Assembly: GCA_015487895.1 (NCBI GenBank) | Contig: WFOW01000298.1 | Span: 1-5,450, forward strand | DNA length: 5,450 nt | DNA from: Gammaproteobacteria bacterium | GTDB taxonomy: Bacteria > Pseudomonadota > Gammaproteobacteria > S144-34 | Reading direction: 5' to 3' | In this document: positions 1-5,450 of the stretch, piece by piece | Numbering within the stretch: position 1 is the stretch's first letter | Layout of the letters: every line of letters begins with the position of its first letter | Made by a program: the position numbers and the translations under genes | The notes under the pieces: generated by a model | The model's input: only the letters and a program-made list of their open reading frames with translations | Database searches by the model: none | Told to the model about the DNA's origin: nothing

Positions 1-21
1 CCTCCCGACCCTCGCCTCTCG
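1..21. repeat. Pyrimidine heptads, copy A (partial array at the window edge)
   Basis: Three 7-base units each end in G: cctcccG, accctcG, cctctcG (G at 7, 14, 21). The second and third recur in the same order at 193-206, giving an exact 17-bp direct repeat (5-21 and 190-206). The first recurs at 106-112. Confidence 0.75.
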
Positions 22-40
22 CCGCTTCGCGGAGTGCGCG

Positions 41-102
41 GGAGACGGGTTACGGGTGACGGGTGACCGTACACCGTAGCCTGCAACCCGTAACCCGTCT
101 CC
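41..102. repeat. 17-bp perfect inverted repeat built from ACCCGTN heptads
   Basis: GGAGACGGGTTACGGGT at 41-57 is the exact reverse complement of 86-102; 28 bases separate the arms. The same stretch is 7-periodic: gacgggt, tacgggt, gacgggt, gaccgta, caccgta, gcctgca, acccgta, acccgtc fill 44-99 without a break, while the consensus flips from ACGGGT to ACCCGT in the middle. Either strand could form a very stable stem-loop, so it could also act as a bidirectional transcription barrier, though it has no T-tract. Confidence 0.8.
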
Positions 103-105
103 TCG

Positions 106-126
106 CCTCCCGACCCCCGTCTCCCG
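106..126. repeat. Pyrimidine heptads, copy B
   Basis: Units cctcccG, acccccG, tctcccG put G at 112, 119 and 126. Positions 111-128 repeat exactly at 205-222 (18 bp). Confidence 0.7.
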
Positions 127-132
127 CCACTC

Positions 133-165
133 TCGATTGTGGGAGGGGCTTCCAGCCCCGATTCA
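133..165. repeat. REP-like palindromic element
   Basis: A GTGGGA lead (139-144) is followed by the hairpin GGGGCT-tcc-AGCCCC (145-159) and CGATTC; a CGATT also lies just before it (134-138). A short conserved G-rich lead next to an imperfect palindrome is the usual build of REP elements mobilised by REP-associated tyrosine transposases. From memory, near-identical GTGGGAG...GGCTTC..AGCC elements are common between genes of high-GC gammaproteobacteria. Only one copy is in the window and no transposase gene is present. Confidence 0.6.
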
Positions 166-188
166 AGAAAGCCGCGCGCGAAGCGCGC
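164..188 (-). terminator. Possible weak intrinsic terminator after hslR
   Basis: On the minus strand GCGCGC-TTC-GCGCGC (188-174) forms a perfect 6-bp stem and is followed by GGCTTTCTTG. It lies about 77 bases past the hslR stop, in the right orientation to end the cluster. The T-rich tail is short and interrupted and begins three bases after the stem, so it is a weak candidate; the GCGCGC runs may also simply reflect base composition. Confidence 0.3.
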
Positions 189-192
189 ACCG

Positions 193-220
193 ACCCTCGC
201 CTCTCGACCCCCGTCTCCCG
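193..220. repeat. Pyrimidine heptads, copy C
   Basis: Four consecutive units accctcG, cctctcG, acccccG, tctcccG put G at 199, 206, 213 and 220. The first pair equals 8-21 and the second pair equals 113-126, so this block joins units found in two separate places elsewhere. Confidence 0.75.
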
Positions 221-232
221 CCTCCGCCACTC

Positions 233-274
233 ACGGTCCACCGCGGACCGCACACCGTGCACCGTCAACCCGCG
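233..274. repeat. ACCGNNN heptad block overlapping the 3' end of hslR
   Basis: Six in-phase 7-base units: acggtcc, accgcgg, accgcac, accgtgc, accgtca, acccgcg. They resemble the gaccgta/caccgta units at 65-78. The fifth unit contains the hslR stop (TCA on plus, TGA on minus) and the sixth covers the last codons. Confidence 0.65.
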
Positions 275-699
275 CGCCCCTTCAGCTCCCGCAGCCGGCG
301 GCGGTCGCGGCCCCCGGGCCTGCGCGCGGGGGCAAGGCGCTCGCGCCGGCGCGCCTCGCGCGCGGCCTCGCGCGCCGCGCGGCTCTCGGGCGTCTCCTCG
401 TAGAGCGTGCGGGCCACCTCGGCCGGCCCGCGGCGTGCGCTCAGCGCGCGCACGGTCACCACCCAGCGCTGACCGCTGCGCTGGATCTCGAGGCGGTCGC
501 CCGGGCGCACCAGGCGCGAGGGCTTCACGCGCCGGCCGTTGACGTGCACCTTGCCGCCGCTCACCGCCTCGGCGGCATTGCCGCGCGTCTTGAAGAAGCG
601 CGCCGCCCACAGCCAGCGGTCGATGCGCAGCCCCTCGGCCTCCGGCGCGGGGGTCCCGGCGGCCTGCCGGTCAGGCGGCGTGCGCCGGCGCCTTCCCAC
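265..699 (-). CDS. hslR: Hsp15-type S4-domain RNA-binding protein (ribosome-associated heat shock protein 15)
   Basis: Hsp15 binds free 50S subunits that still carry a nascent chain and peptidyl-tRNA, and helps return them to translation. The product is 144 residues, against 133 in E. coli. A basic, Pro-rich leader of about 22 residues precedes the S4 domain (about 24-88), which starts LRIDRWLWAARFFKTR and continues with the RNA-contact stretch GGKVHVNGRRVKPS. Next come the family signature LYEETPES (about 99-106) and a strongly basic, Arg-rich tail (107-144), as in Hsp15. The order and spacing match E. coli HslR as remembered. There is no ATG upstream of the S4 domain in this frame; GTG at 699-697 is chosen because AGGAGG lies 5 bases before it. 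It starts inside ogt and ends the cluster. The final codons and TGA (265-267) lie within a heptad repeat block, so the extreme C-terminus may be repeat-derived. Confidence 0.95.
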   Translation of the reverse strand: MGRRRRTPPDRQAAGTPAPEAEGLRIDRWLWAARFFKTRGNAAEAVSGGKVHVNGRRVKPSRLVRPGDRLEIQRSGQRWVVTVRALSARRGPAEVARTLYEETPESRAAREAAREARRRERLAPARRPGGRDRRRLRELKGRAG

Positions 700-1180
700 T
701 GCGCCCTCCTGCGAGCTCCACGCCCTCGTGGGCGAGCAGCGCGAGCTTGACGCGCACCCGCCGCGGGTCGCGGCCGCCGTAGCCGCCGGGCCCCTGCGCC
801 GCCACGACGCGGTGGCAGGGCACGAACAGCGCCACGGGATTCGCGCGCAGGGCCGAGGCCACCGCGCGCGGGGCGCTGCCGAGGCGGCGCGCGGCCTCGC
901 CATAGGTGAGCACCGCGCCGGCGGGCACCGCCGCGAGCAGCGCGCGCAGCCGCGCGGCGAAGGGGCCGGGCGCCGGCGCGAGCGCCACGGCGGCGAGCGC
1001 CGGCGTGGCGGGATCCGCCAGGTAGGCCTCCACGGCGCGCGCGGCGGCGCGGACGCGCCGCGGCACTCCGGCGCGCGGGCGCGCATCCGGCAGGAAGGCG
1101 GCGCGCCGCACGCGGCCTTCGCCGTCGACAGCGATGCCGAACGGCCCGAAGGGCGTGGCGAGGACGGCGTCCCAGCTCAT
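671..1180 (-). CDS. ogt: Methylated-DNA--protein-cysteine methyltransferase (O6-alkylguanine DNA alkyltransferase, Ogt type)
   Basis: Suicide DNA repair protein that transfers the alkyl group from O6-alkylguanine (and O4-alkylthymine) in DNA to its own cysteine. It has 169 residues, close to the 171 of E. coli Ogt, and lacks the extra Ada regulatory domain. The short N-terminal domain opens with TPFGPFGIAVD (9-19). The C-terminal winged-helix domain (about 72-156) carries the family residues: Tyr93 in LTYGEAA, the candidate base-flipping Arg105 in SAPRAVASAL, the hinge Asn114, the acceptor Cys122 in PCHRVV (codon 815-817), the GGYGG loop (132-136) and Glu152 in LLAHEGV. All expected active-site residues are present, so it should be functional. 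The ATG at 1180-1178 overlaps the upstream stop as ATGA, and CGGAGG lies 4 bases before it. Its last 29 bases overlap the start of hslR. No Ada box can be assessed, because expression seems to come from upstream in the cluster. Confidence 0.96.
   Translation of the reverse strand: MSWDAVLATPFGPFGIAVDGEGRVRRAAFLPDARPRAGVPRRVRAAARAVEAYLADPATPALAAVALAPAPGPFAARLRALLAAVPAGAVLTYGEAARRLGSAPRAVASALRANPVALFVPCHRVVAAQGPGGYGGRDPRRVRVKLALLAHEGVELAGGRSGKAPAHAA
705..710 (-). promoter_or_regulatory. Ribosome binding site that fixes the GTG start of hslR
   Basis: A perfect AGGAGG on the minus strand, 5 bases before GTG at 699-697, embedded in the ogt reading frame. It is the only well-placed start signal upstream of the S4 domain in this frame. 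Confidence 0.75.
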
Positions 1181-3003
1181 GGCGCCTCCGCTGCGGCAGC
1201 GCCGAGCCGGGCGAGGGCCTGCGCCAGCAGCGCCCGGCGCGCCGGGTCCTTCGTCACCGCGAGCAGCGCGCGGTACTGGCGGGCGGCGTCCTCGCGCAGC
1301 CCCGCGGCGGCCAGCGACTCGGCGGCGCGGTAGCGCGCGCTCCGCCCCCACGGGTCGAGGCCGCCCGCCGCGGCGAGCGCCGAGCGCAGGTAGAGCCGCG
1401 CGGCCTGCACGTGCTCGCCGAGACCGCGCCAGGAGTCCGCCATCCAGTACCAGCGCTCGCGCGCGCGGCGCGCGTCCGGCACGCGGGGGCCGGCGGCGGC
1501 GAGCACGGCCAGCGCCTCGCGGTGGCCGCCGGCCGCCTGGAGATCGAAGACCACCTGCATGAGGCGGTCGTAGCGGCTCGCGGGCCACGGCCCCTCGCCC
1601 GCGAGGAGCGCGCGCAGGGCCTCCGCCCCCTCCCGCGGACGGCCGCCGAGGACCAGCACGCGCGCGCGCCGCAGGCGCCAGTCGGTCGCGTCGACGCCGG
1701 GCGGCGGGCGGTCGAGGCCCGCCAGCACGCGCGAGGCGAGCCGCACGCGGCCCGCGGCGAGGGCGGCCCCGGCCGCGCGGTAGCGCACCGCCGGCGGCAG
1801 GGCCGCCGGGGCCGGGAAGCGCGCCGGATCGAGGAAGACCGCGCCGAGAAGCCCCTCCCCGCCCGGCAGCGCGGCGAGCGCCACGGCGAGCGCCTCGGCC
1901 GCGGCCGCCCGCACCGCCTGGGCGCCGGCATGGCGCACGAGCCAGGCGAGCAGCGCGCGGCGCAGGGCGGGCGCCGCCTCCCCCTCCCGGGCGAGGGCGA
2001 GCCAGGCGGCGTCGTCGCCCACCAGCAGGCCGCGGGCGTTGGCCTCGCGCGCGGCCGCCTCCTCCCACGCGGCCCACAGGGCGGCGAGCACGGGGCGGCC
2101 GAAGGGGTCCGCGCCTTCGGCGCGCGCACGCGCCGCGCCGAGCGGCGGCGCCGCCGCCACGGCGGCCTCGAGCGCCCGGATGCGGCCCGCCGCGTCGCCG
2201 GCCCGCGCCGCCGCCTCGGCGGCCACGCGCCAGGCGGCCGCCCGCAGCCGCGGCGCGGGCCCCTCGCGCGCAGCGAGCGCGGCCGCGCGCTTGCGCACCG
2301 CCGCCGGCGCCGCCGCGCCGGCCCGCAGGGCGGCGAGCAGCCGCCATACCGCGGCCTCCTCGCCCTCGACGCCCTCGAGCAGCTCGTGCGCCTCCGCGGG
2401 CCGGCCCAGTGCCAGCAGCAGGCGCGCGGTGGCAGTGCGCGCGAGGGCGTCGCCGGGGCCGAGGTCTTGGCGCAGCCGCCGCAGGGCCACCACGGCGGCC
2501 TCGCGGCGGCCCTCGGCGGCGTAGCACTCGACCACCAGCCGCCGCCAGCGCGCGAGCGCCGCCGCCGGGGGCGCCTCGCCGGACCAGATCAGGCGCCGCA
2601 GCAGCGCCCGCGCCTCGGCAGGCCGCCCGCGGGCGAGCAGCGCCCGCGCCCGCAGGGTCAGGGCGTGGCGGCGCAGTTCCGGGCCCGCCGCCGCCGGCAG
2701 GCGCGCGGTGCGCTCGAGCAGCGCCTCCCAGCGGCCGGCGGCCGCCAGCAGCTCCAGCCGCAGCACCTCCCACACGGCCCAGGCCCCGGGGTCGGGCTCC
2801 GGCGCCGGTGCGGCGCGGAGCGCAAGCCGCAGGGCGAGCCCGGGGGCGCCGGCGCGCGCGAGCGCGCGCACCTCGGCCGGGTCCGGCGGCGGGGCCTGCG
2901 GCGGGCCTGCGGCGTGTGCGGCGGCGGCTGCAACGGCAAGCGCGGCCGCCGCCAGCGGGCTCAGCCGACCCACACGCGCGCGTTGCGGAAGAAGCGCAGC
3001 CAC
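1177..3003 (-). CDS. Uncharacterised exported TPR-like helical repeat protein
   Basis: I do not recognise a named family. From GTG at 3003 the product is 608 residues. It begins with an export signal: Arg8, Arg10 and Arg13, an Ala/Leu-rich core (about 14-28), and a signal peptidase I-type site AHA|A after residue 31. No cysteine follows the core, so it is not a lipoprotein. A Pro-rich linker follows (34-42). The rest is almost entirely helical, with degenerate TPR-type hairpins at about 114-137, 155-177, 186-209, 444-467, 518-541 and 555-580. The clearest are [16 protein letters not shown] and [20 protein letters not shown]. The middle (about 230-400) is Ala-rich helix with no clear motif. 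Ala is about 30% of residues, and there are only two Lys (238, 585) against very many Arg. No catalytic motif is visible, so a scaffold or binding role in the periplasm is the cautious inference. The start was chosen for its strong ribosome site; GTG at 2973 is the alternative. The stop TGA shares ATGA with the ogt start. Confidence 0.85.
   Translation of the reverse strand: MAALLPQRARVGRLSPLAAAALAVAAAAAHAAGPPQAPPPDPAEVRALARAGAPGLALRLALRAAPAPEPDPGAWAVWEVLRLELLAAAGRWEALLERTARLPAAAGPELRRHALTLRARALLARGRPAEARALLRRLIWSGEAPPAAALARWRRLVVECYAAEGRREAAVVALRRLRQDLGPGDALARTATARLLLALGRPAEAHELLEGVEGEEAAVWRLLAALRAGAAAPAAVRKRAAALAAREGPAPRLRAAAWRVAAEAAARAGDAAGRIRALEAAVAAAPPLGAARARAEGADPFGRPVLAALWAAWEEAAAREANARGLLVGDDAAWLALAREGEAAPALRRALLAWLVRHAGAQAVRAAAAEALAVALAALPGGEGLLGAVFLDPARFPAPAALPPAVRYRAAGAALAAGRVRLASRVLAGLDRPPPGVDATDWRLRRARVLVLGGRPREGAEALRALLAGEGPWPASRYDRLMQVVFDLQAAGGHREALAVLAAAGPRVPDARRARERWYWMADSWRGLGEHVQAARLYLRSALAAAGGLDPWGRSARYRAAESLAAAGLREDAARQYRALLAVTKDPARRALLAQALARLGAAAAEAP
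1185..1190 (-). promoter_or_regulatory. Ribosome binding site of ogt
   Basis: CGGAGG on the minus strand, 4 bases before the ATG at 1180-1178, within the last codons of the TPR-like gene. Together with the ATGA stop/start overlap it supports translational coupling or re-initiation. Confidence 0.7.
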
Positions 3004-5450
3004 GGCCCCTCCTCCGGCCAGCCGTCGGGATGCCACGAGAGCTGCACCGTGCGGAACACCCGCTCGGGGTGCGGCATGAGGATGGTGACGCGCCCGTCGC
3101 GCGTGGTGAAGCCCGTCAGCCCGCCGGGGGAGCCGTTGGGGTTGTACGGGTAGCGCTCGGCGGGGCGCCGGTGGCCGTCCACGTAGCGCAGCGCCGCGAT
3201 CCCTTCGGCGAGCGCGGCCTCGGGGCCGCCGGGCTCGTCGAAGCGCGCGCGCCCCTCGCCGTGCGCGACCGCCACCGGCAGGATGGAGCCCGCCATGCCG
3301 CGCAGGAAGATCGAGGGGCTGTCGAGCACCTCCACCTGCACCAGGCGCGCCTCGAACTGCTCGGAGCGGTTGCGCACGAAGCGCGGCCAGTGGTCGGCGC
3401 CGGGGATGATGGGCGCGAGCCGCGCCAGCATCTGGCAGCCGTTGCACACGCCCAGGGCGAAGGTGTCCCCGCGCGCGAAGAAGGCCTCGAAGGCCTCGCG
3501 CGCCCGCGGGTTGTGCAGGATGGTGGCCGCCCAGCCGCCGCCGGCGCCGAGGACGTCGCCGTACGAGAAGCCGCCGCAGGCGGCGAGGCCCCGGAAGCCC
3601 GAGAGGTCGGCCTCGCCGCGCACCAGCGCCTCCATGTGCAGGTCCACGGCCTCGAAGCCGGCGCGCGCGAAGGCCGCCGCCATCTCGAGGTGGCCGTTGA
3701 CGCCCTGCTCGCGCAGGATCGCCACCCGGGGCCGCGCCCCCGTGGCGACGTAGGGGGCGGTGACGTCCTCGGCCGGATCGAAGGTGAGGCGCGGCACCAG
3801 CCCCGGGTCGTCGCGGTCGAGCGGCAGGTCGTGCTCCTCGCGCGCGCACTCGGGGTGGTCGCGCAGCGCCTGCATGCGGTAGCTCGTCTCCTGCCAGGCG
3901 CGCTGCAGCTCGACGCGGTCCTCGTCGAGCAGCGTGCGGGCGCCGTGGCGCACCACCACGCGGTCGTCGGCGCGGGGGCTGCCCACGAGGTGGGTGTGGC
4001 GCCCGAGCCCGGCCTCGCGGAAGGCGGCGAGCACGCGCTCGCGGTCGGCGCGGCGCACCTGCAGCACCGCGCCCAGCTCCTCGCTGAACAGCGCCGCCAC
4101 GGGGTCCGGCCCGAGGGCGTCGAGCGCGACGTCGAGGCCGCAGCGCGCGGCGAAGGCCATCTCGCACAGCGTCACGAGGAGCCCGCCGTCGGAGCGGTCG
4201 TGGTAGGCGAGCAGCAGGCCGCGCTCGTTGAGCGCCTGCACGGTCTCGAAGAAGGCGCGCAGCGCGCGCGGGTCGTCGAGGTCCGGCGGGTGGCGGCCGA
4301 TGGCGCCGTGCACCTGCGCCAGCGCCGAGCCGCCGAGGCGGTTGCGCCCCTTGCCGAGGTCGACCAGGACCAGGTCCGTCTCGCCCAGGTCGAGGCGCAG
4401 CAGCGGGGTGAGCGTGCGCCGCACGTCGACCACCGGCGCGAAGGCGGAGACGATCAGCGAGAGCGGCGCCGTCACCTCGCGCCGCTCGCCGTCCTCCTCC
4501 CACACGGTCTTCATCGACAGCGAGTCCTTGCCCACGGGGATGGCGATGCCGAGCGCGGGGCACAGCTCCTCGCCCACGGCGCGCACGGTGTCGTAGAGGG
4601 CGGCGTCCTCGCCCGGGTGGCCCGCCGCCGCCATCCAGTTCGCGGACAGCCGCACGTCGCCGAGGCGCCGGATGCGCGCGGCGGCGATGTTGGTCACGGC
4701 CTCGCCCACGGCCATGCGCCCCGAGGCCGGCGCATGCAGCACCGCGATCGGCGTGCGCTCGCCCATGGCCATGGCCTCTCCCGTGTGGCCCACGTAGTCG
4801 GTGGCGGTCACGGCGACGTCGGCCACCGGCGTCTGCCACGGCCCCACCATCTGGTCGCGGCACACCAGGCCCGTGACCGTGCGGTCGCCGATCGTGATGA
4901 GGAAGGTCTTGGCGGCGCAGGCGGGCAGGCGCAGCACGCGGTAGACGGCCTCGCGCAGGTCCAGGCCCTCGTGGCGGAAGGGCTCCTTGCGGAAGGGGCG
5001 GTGGCGCACGTCGCGCAGCATGCGCGGCGGCTTGCCGAGCACGACGTCGAGCGGCAGGTCCACCACCAGGCTGTCGAGCAGCCCGTCGGCCACGACCAGG
5101 CGGCCGTCGTCGGTCACCTCGCCGATCACCGCCCACGGGCAGCGCTCGCGCTCGCAGATCGCGCCGAAGCGCTCCAGGTCCTCGGGGCGCACGGCCAGCA
5201 CGTAGCGCTCCTGCGCCTCGTTGCACCAGATCTCCATGGGGGACATGCCGGGGTCGTCGCAGGGGATGGCGCGCAGCTCGATGCGCGCCCCGCGCCCGCT
5301 CGCCGCCACCAGCTCGGGCACCGCGTTCGAGAGGCCGCCGGCGCCGACGTCGTGGATGGCGAGGATGGGGTTGGCCTCGCCTTGCGCCCAGCAGCGGTCG
5401 ATGACCTCCTGGCAGCGGCGCTGCATCTCGGGGTTGTCGCGCTGCACGGA
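2961..5450 (-). CDS. purL: Phosphoribosylformylglycinamidine synthase (FGAM synthase, FGAR amidotransferase), single-chain form; N-terminal part outside the window
   Basis: Cytosolic enzyme of step 4 of de novo IMP synthesis: FGAR + ATP + glutamine give FGAM + ADP + Pi + glutamate. The 829 residues present align from memory, without net gaps, to the last 829 of the ~1295-residue E. coli/Salmonella protein, so roughly 466 N-terminal residues lie beyond the right edge. Counting from the GTG-encoded Val at 5447, the synthase part shows [11 protein letters not shown] (32-42), IGDRTVTG (186-193), [16 protein letters not shown] (267-282), [11 protein letters not shown] (304-314) and YHDRSDGG (415-422). 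The class I glutaminase domain runs from about 573 to the end: [12 protein letters not shown] (625-636), nucleophile Cys668 in GVCNGCQM (codon 3444-3446), and His793/Glu795 in MPHPER. These correspond to Cys1135, His1260 and Glu1262 of the Salmonella enzyme, so the catalytic triad is intact. The stop TGA is at 2961-2963. No frameshift is seen. The next gene starts within its last 43 bases. Confidence 0.98.
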   Translation of the reverse strand, partial: SVQRDNPEMQRRCQEVIDRCWAQGEANPILAIHDVGAGGLSNAVPELVAASGRGARIELRAIPCDDPGMSPMEIWCNEAQERYVLAVRPEDLERFGAICERERCPWAVIGEVTDDGRLVVADGLLDSLVVDLPLDVVLGKPPRMLRDVRHRPFRKEPFRHEGLDLREAVYRVLRLPACAAKTFLITIGDRTVTGLVCRDQMVGPWQTPVADVAVTATDYVGHTGEAMAMGERTPIAVLHAPASGRMAVGEAVTNIAAARIRRLGDVRLSANWMAAAGHPGEDAALYDTVRAVGEELCPALGIAIPVGKDSLSMKTVWEEDGERREVTAPLSLIVSAFAPVVDVRRTLTPLLRLDLGETDLVLVDLGKGRNRLGGSALAQVHGAIGRHPPDLDDPRALRAFFETVQALNERGLLLAYHDRSDGGLLVTLCEMAFAARCGLDVALDALGPDPVAALFSEELGAVLQVRRADRERVLAAFREAGLGRHTHLVGSPRADDRVVVRHGARTLLDEDRVELQRAWQETSYRMQALRDHPECAREEHDLPLDRDDPGLVPRLTFDPAEDVTAPYVATGARPRVAILREQGVNGHLEMAAAFARAGFEAVDLHMEALVRGEADLSGFRGLAACGGFSYGDVLGAGGGWAATILHNPRAREAFEAFFARGDTFALGVCNGCQMLARLAPIIPGADHWPRFVRNRSEQFEARLVQVEVLDSPSIFLRGMAGSILPVAVAHGEGRARFDEPGGPEAALAEGIAALRYVDGHRRPAERYPYNPNGSPGGLTGFTTRDGRVTILMPHPERVFRTVQLSWHPDGWPEEGPWLRFFRNARVWVG
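3008..3013 (-). promoter_or_regulatory. Ribosome binding site for the TPR-like gene, inside purL
   Basis: AGGAGG on the minus strand sits 4 bases before GTG at 3003-3001; an overlapping GGAGG (3011-3015) has 7-base spacing. The site lies within the purL codons for Pro-Glu-Glu-Gly. It decides the start: the downstream in-frame GTG at 2973-2971 has no Shine-Dalgarno-like sequence before it. Starting at 3003 also gives the signal peptide a normal Arg-containing n-region. Confidence 0.7.

Larger units (their letters stand above)
1..264. other. Noncoding region downstream of hslR, built of heptad repeats and hairpins
   Basis: No credible gene is present: the open frames crossing it match no known protein and exist because GC-rich sequence has few stops. 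From left to right it holds pyrimidine-rich heptads (1-21), a small CCGC-TTC-GCGG hairpin (22-32), a strand-switching heptad block with a 17-bp inverted repeat (41-102), more pyrimidine heptads (106-126), a REP-like hairpin (133-165), a GC hairpin with a short T-rich tail on the minus strand (164-188), heptads again (193-220) and a final heptad block (233-274) that enters hslR. The array probably continues past the left edge. Confidence 0.75.

Noticed and set aside
234..250. Hairpin CGGTCC-GCGGT-GGACCG just past hslR as a terminator
   Set aside because: The 6-bp stem has no T-tract after it on the minus strand and is largely a by-product of the heptad block.
1..274. CRISPR array
   Set aside because: The repeats are 7-base units or 17-18 bp pairs without regular repeat-spacer spacing; the 17-mer and 18-mer each occur twice only, and no cas gene is present.
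671..699. Frameshifted fusion of ogt and hslR
   Set aside because: Both proteins are full length with complete motifs, and hslR has its own ribosome site and GTG; a simple gene overlap explains the arrangement.
63..750. Plus-strand frames over the repeat region and opposite hslR
   Set aside because: They translate repeat DNA and the hslR complement into compositionally biased sequence, with no ribosome site or domain.
1254..2773. Other long minus-strand frames across the TPR-like gene, including the upstream extension in the ogt frame
   Set aside because: They are Arg/Pro/Ala-rich and lack protein-like patterns; only the frame ending at 1177 shows a signal peptide and helical repeats. The ogt frame becomes protein-like only from ATG at 1180.
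2971..2973. Alternative GTG start for the TPR-like gene (598 aa)
   Set aside because: It would leave a shorter signal peptide that is still plausible, but no Shine-Dalgarno precedes it, whereas GTG at 3003 has an excellent one. Kept as the second choice.
1411..3153. A 580-codon open frame on the plus strand opposite the TPR-like gene and the purL end
   Set aside because: Its product is low-complexity Arg/Gly/Ala sequence with no recognisable domain. In DNA this GC-rich the antisense frame of a real gene often stays open, and the minus-strand frame has the coherent protein.

Overview
This 5.45 kb window is extremely GC-rich and carries four genes, all read leftwards on the minus strand, plus about 260 bases of repeat-built noncoding DNA at the left edge. 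The single-chain ~1300-residue type of PurL, a close match to enterobacterial PurL as I remember it, and an Hsp15-type S4 protein point to a gammaproteobacterium. Arg strongly outnumbers Lys and Ala/Gly/Pro codons dominate, which fits a high-GC lineage such as Chromatiales/Ectothiorhodospiraceae or a relative. That placement is an inference from gene type and composition, not a demonstrated assignment.

Reading in the direction of transcription (right to left): the C-terminal ~64% of purL (FGAM synthase, de novo purine synthesis) enters from the right edge and stops at 2961. An uncharacterised exported TPR-like protein (about 608 aa, 1177-3003) begins inside the end of purL. An Ogt/MGMT-type O6-alkylguanine DNA alkyltransferase (671-1180) starts on an ATGA overlap with it. 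An Hsp15-type ribosome-associated S4 RNA-binding protein (hslR, 265-699) starts on a GTG inside the end of ogt. Every junction overlaps (about 43, 4 and 29 bases), so the genes are very probably co-transcribed and translationally coupled. The shared theme is loose: nucleotide synthesis, DNA repair, rescue of stalled 50S subunits, and one envelope protein of unknown role. No promoter is visible; it would lie upstream of purL, outside the window.

The left end (1-264) has no credible gene. It holds a mosaic of 7-base units: a small set of pyrimidine-rich heptads ending in G is reused in different orders; another block (44-99) keeps a 7-base phase while switching strand and forms a 17-bp perfect inverted repeat; a third block (233-274) runs into the last codons and stop of hslR. 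A REP-like hairpin element and a weak terminator-like hairpin lie between these blocks. This heptad mosaic is the most unusual thing in the window.
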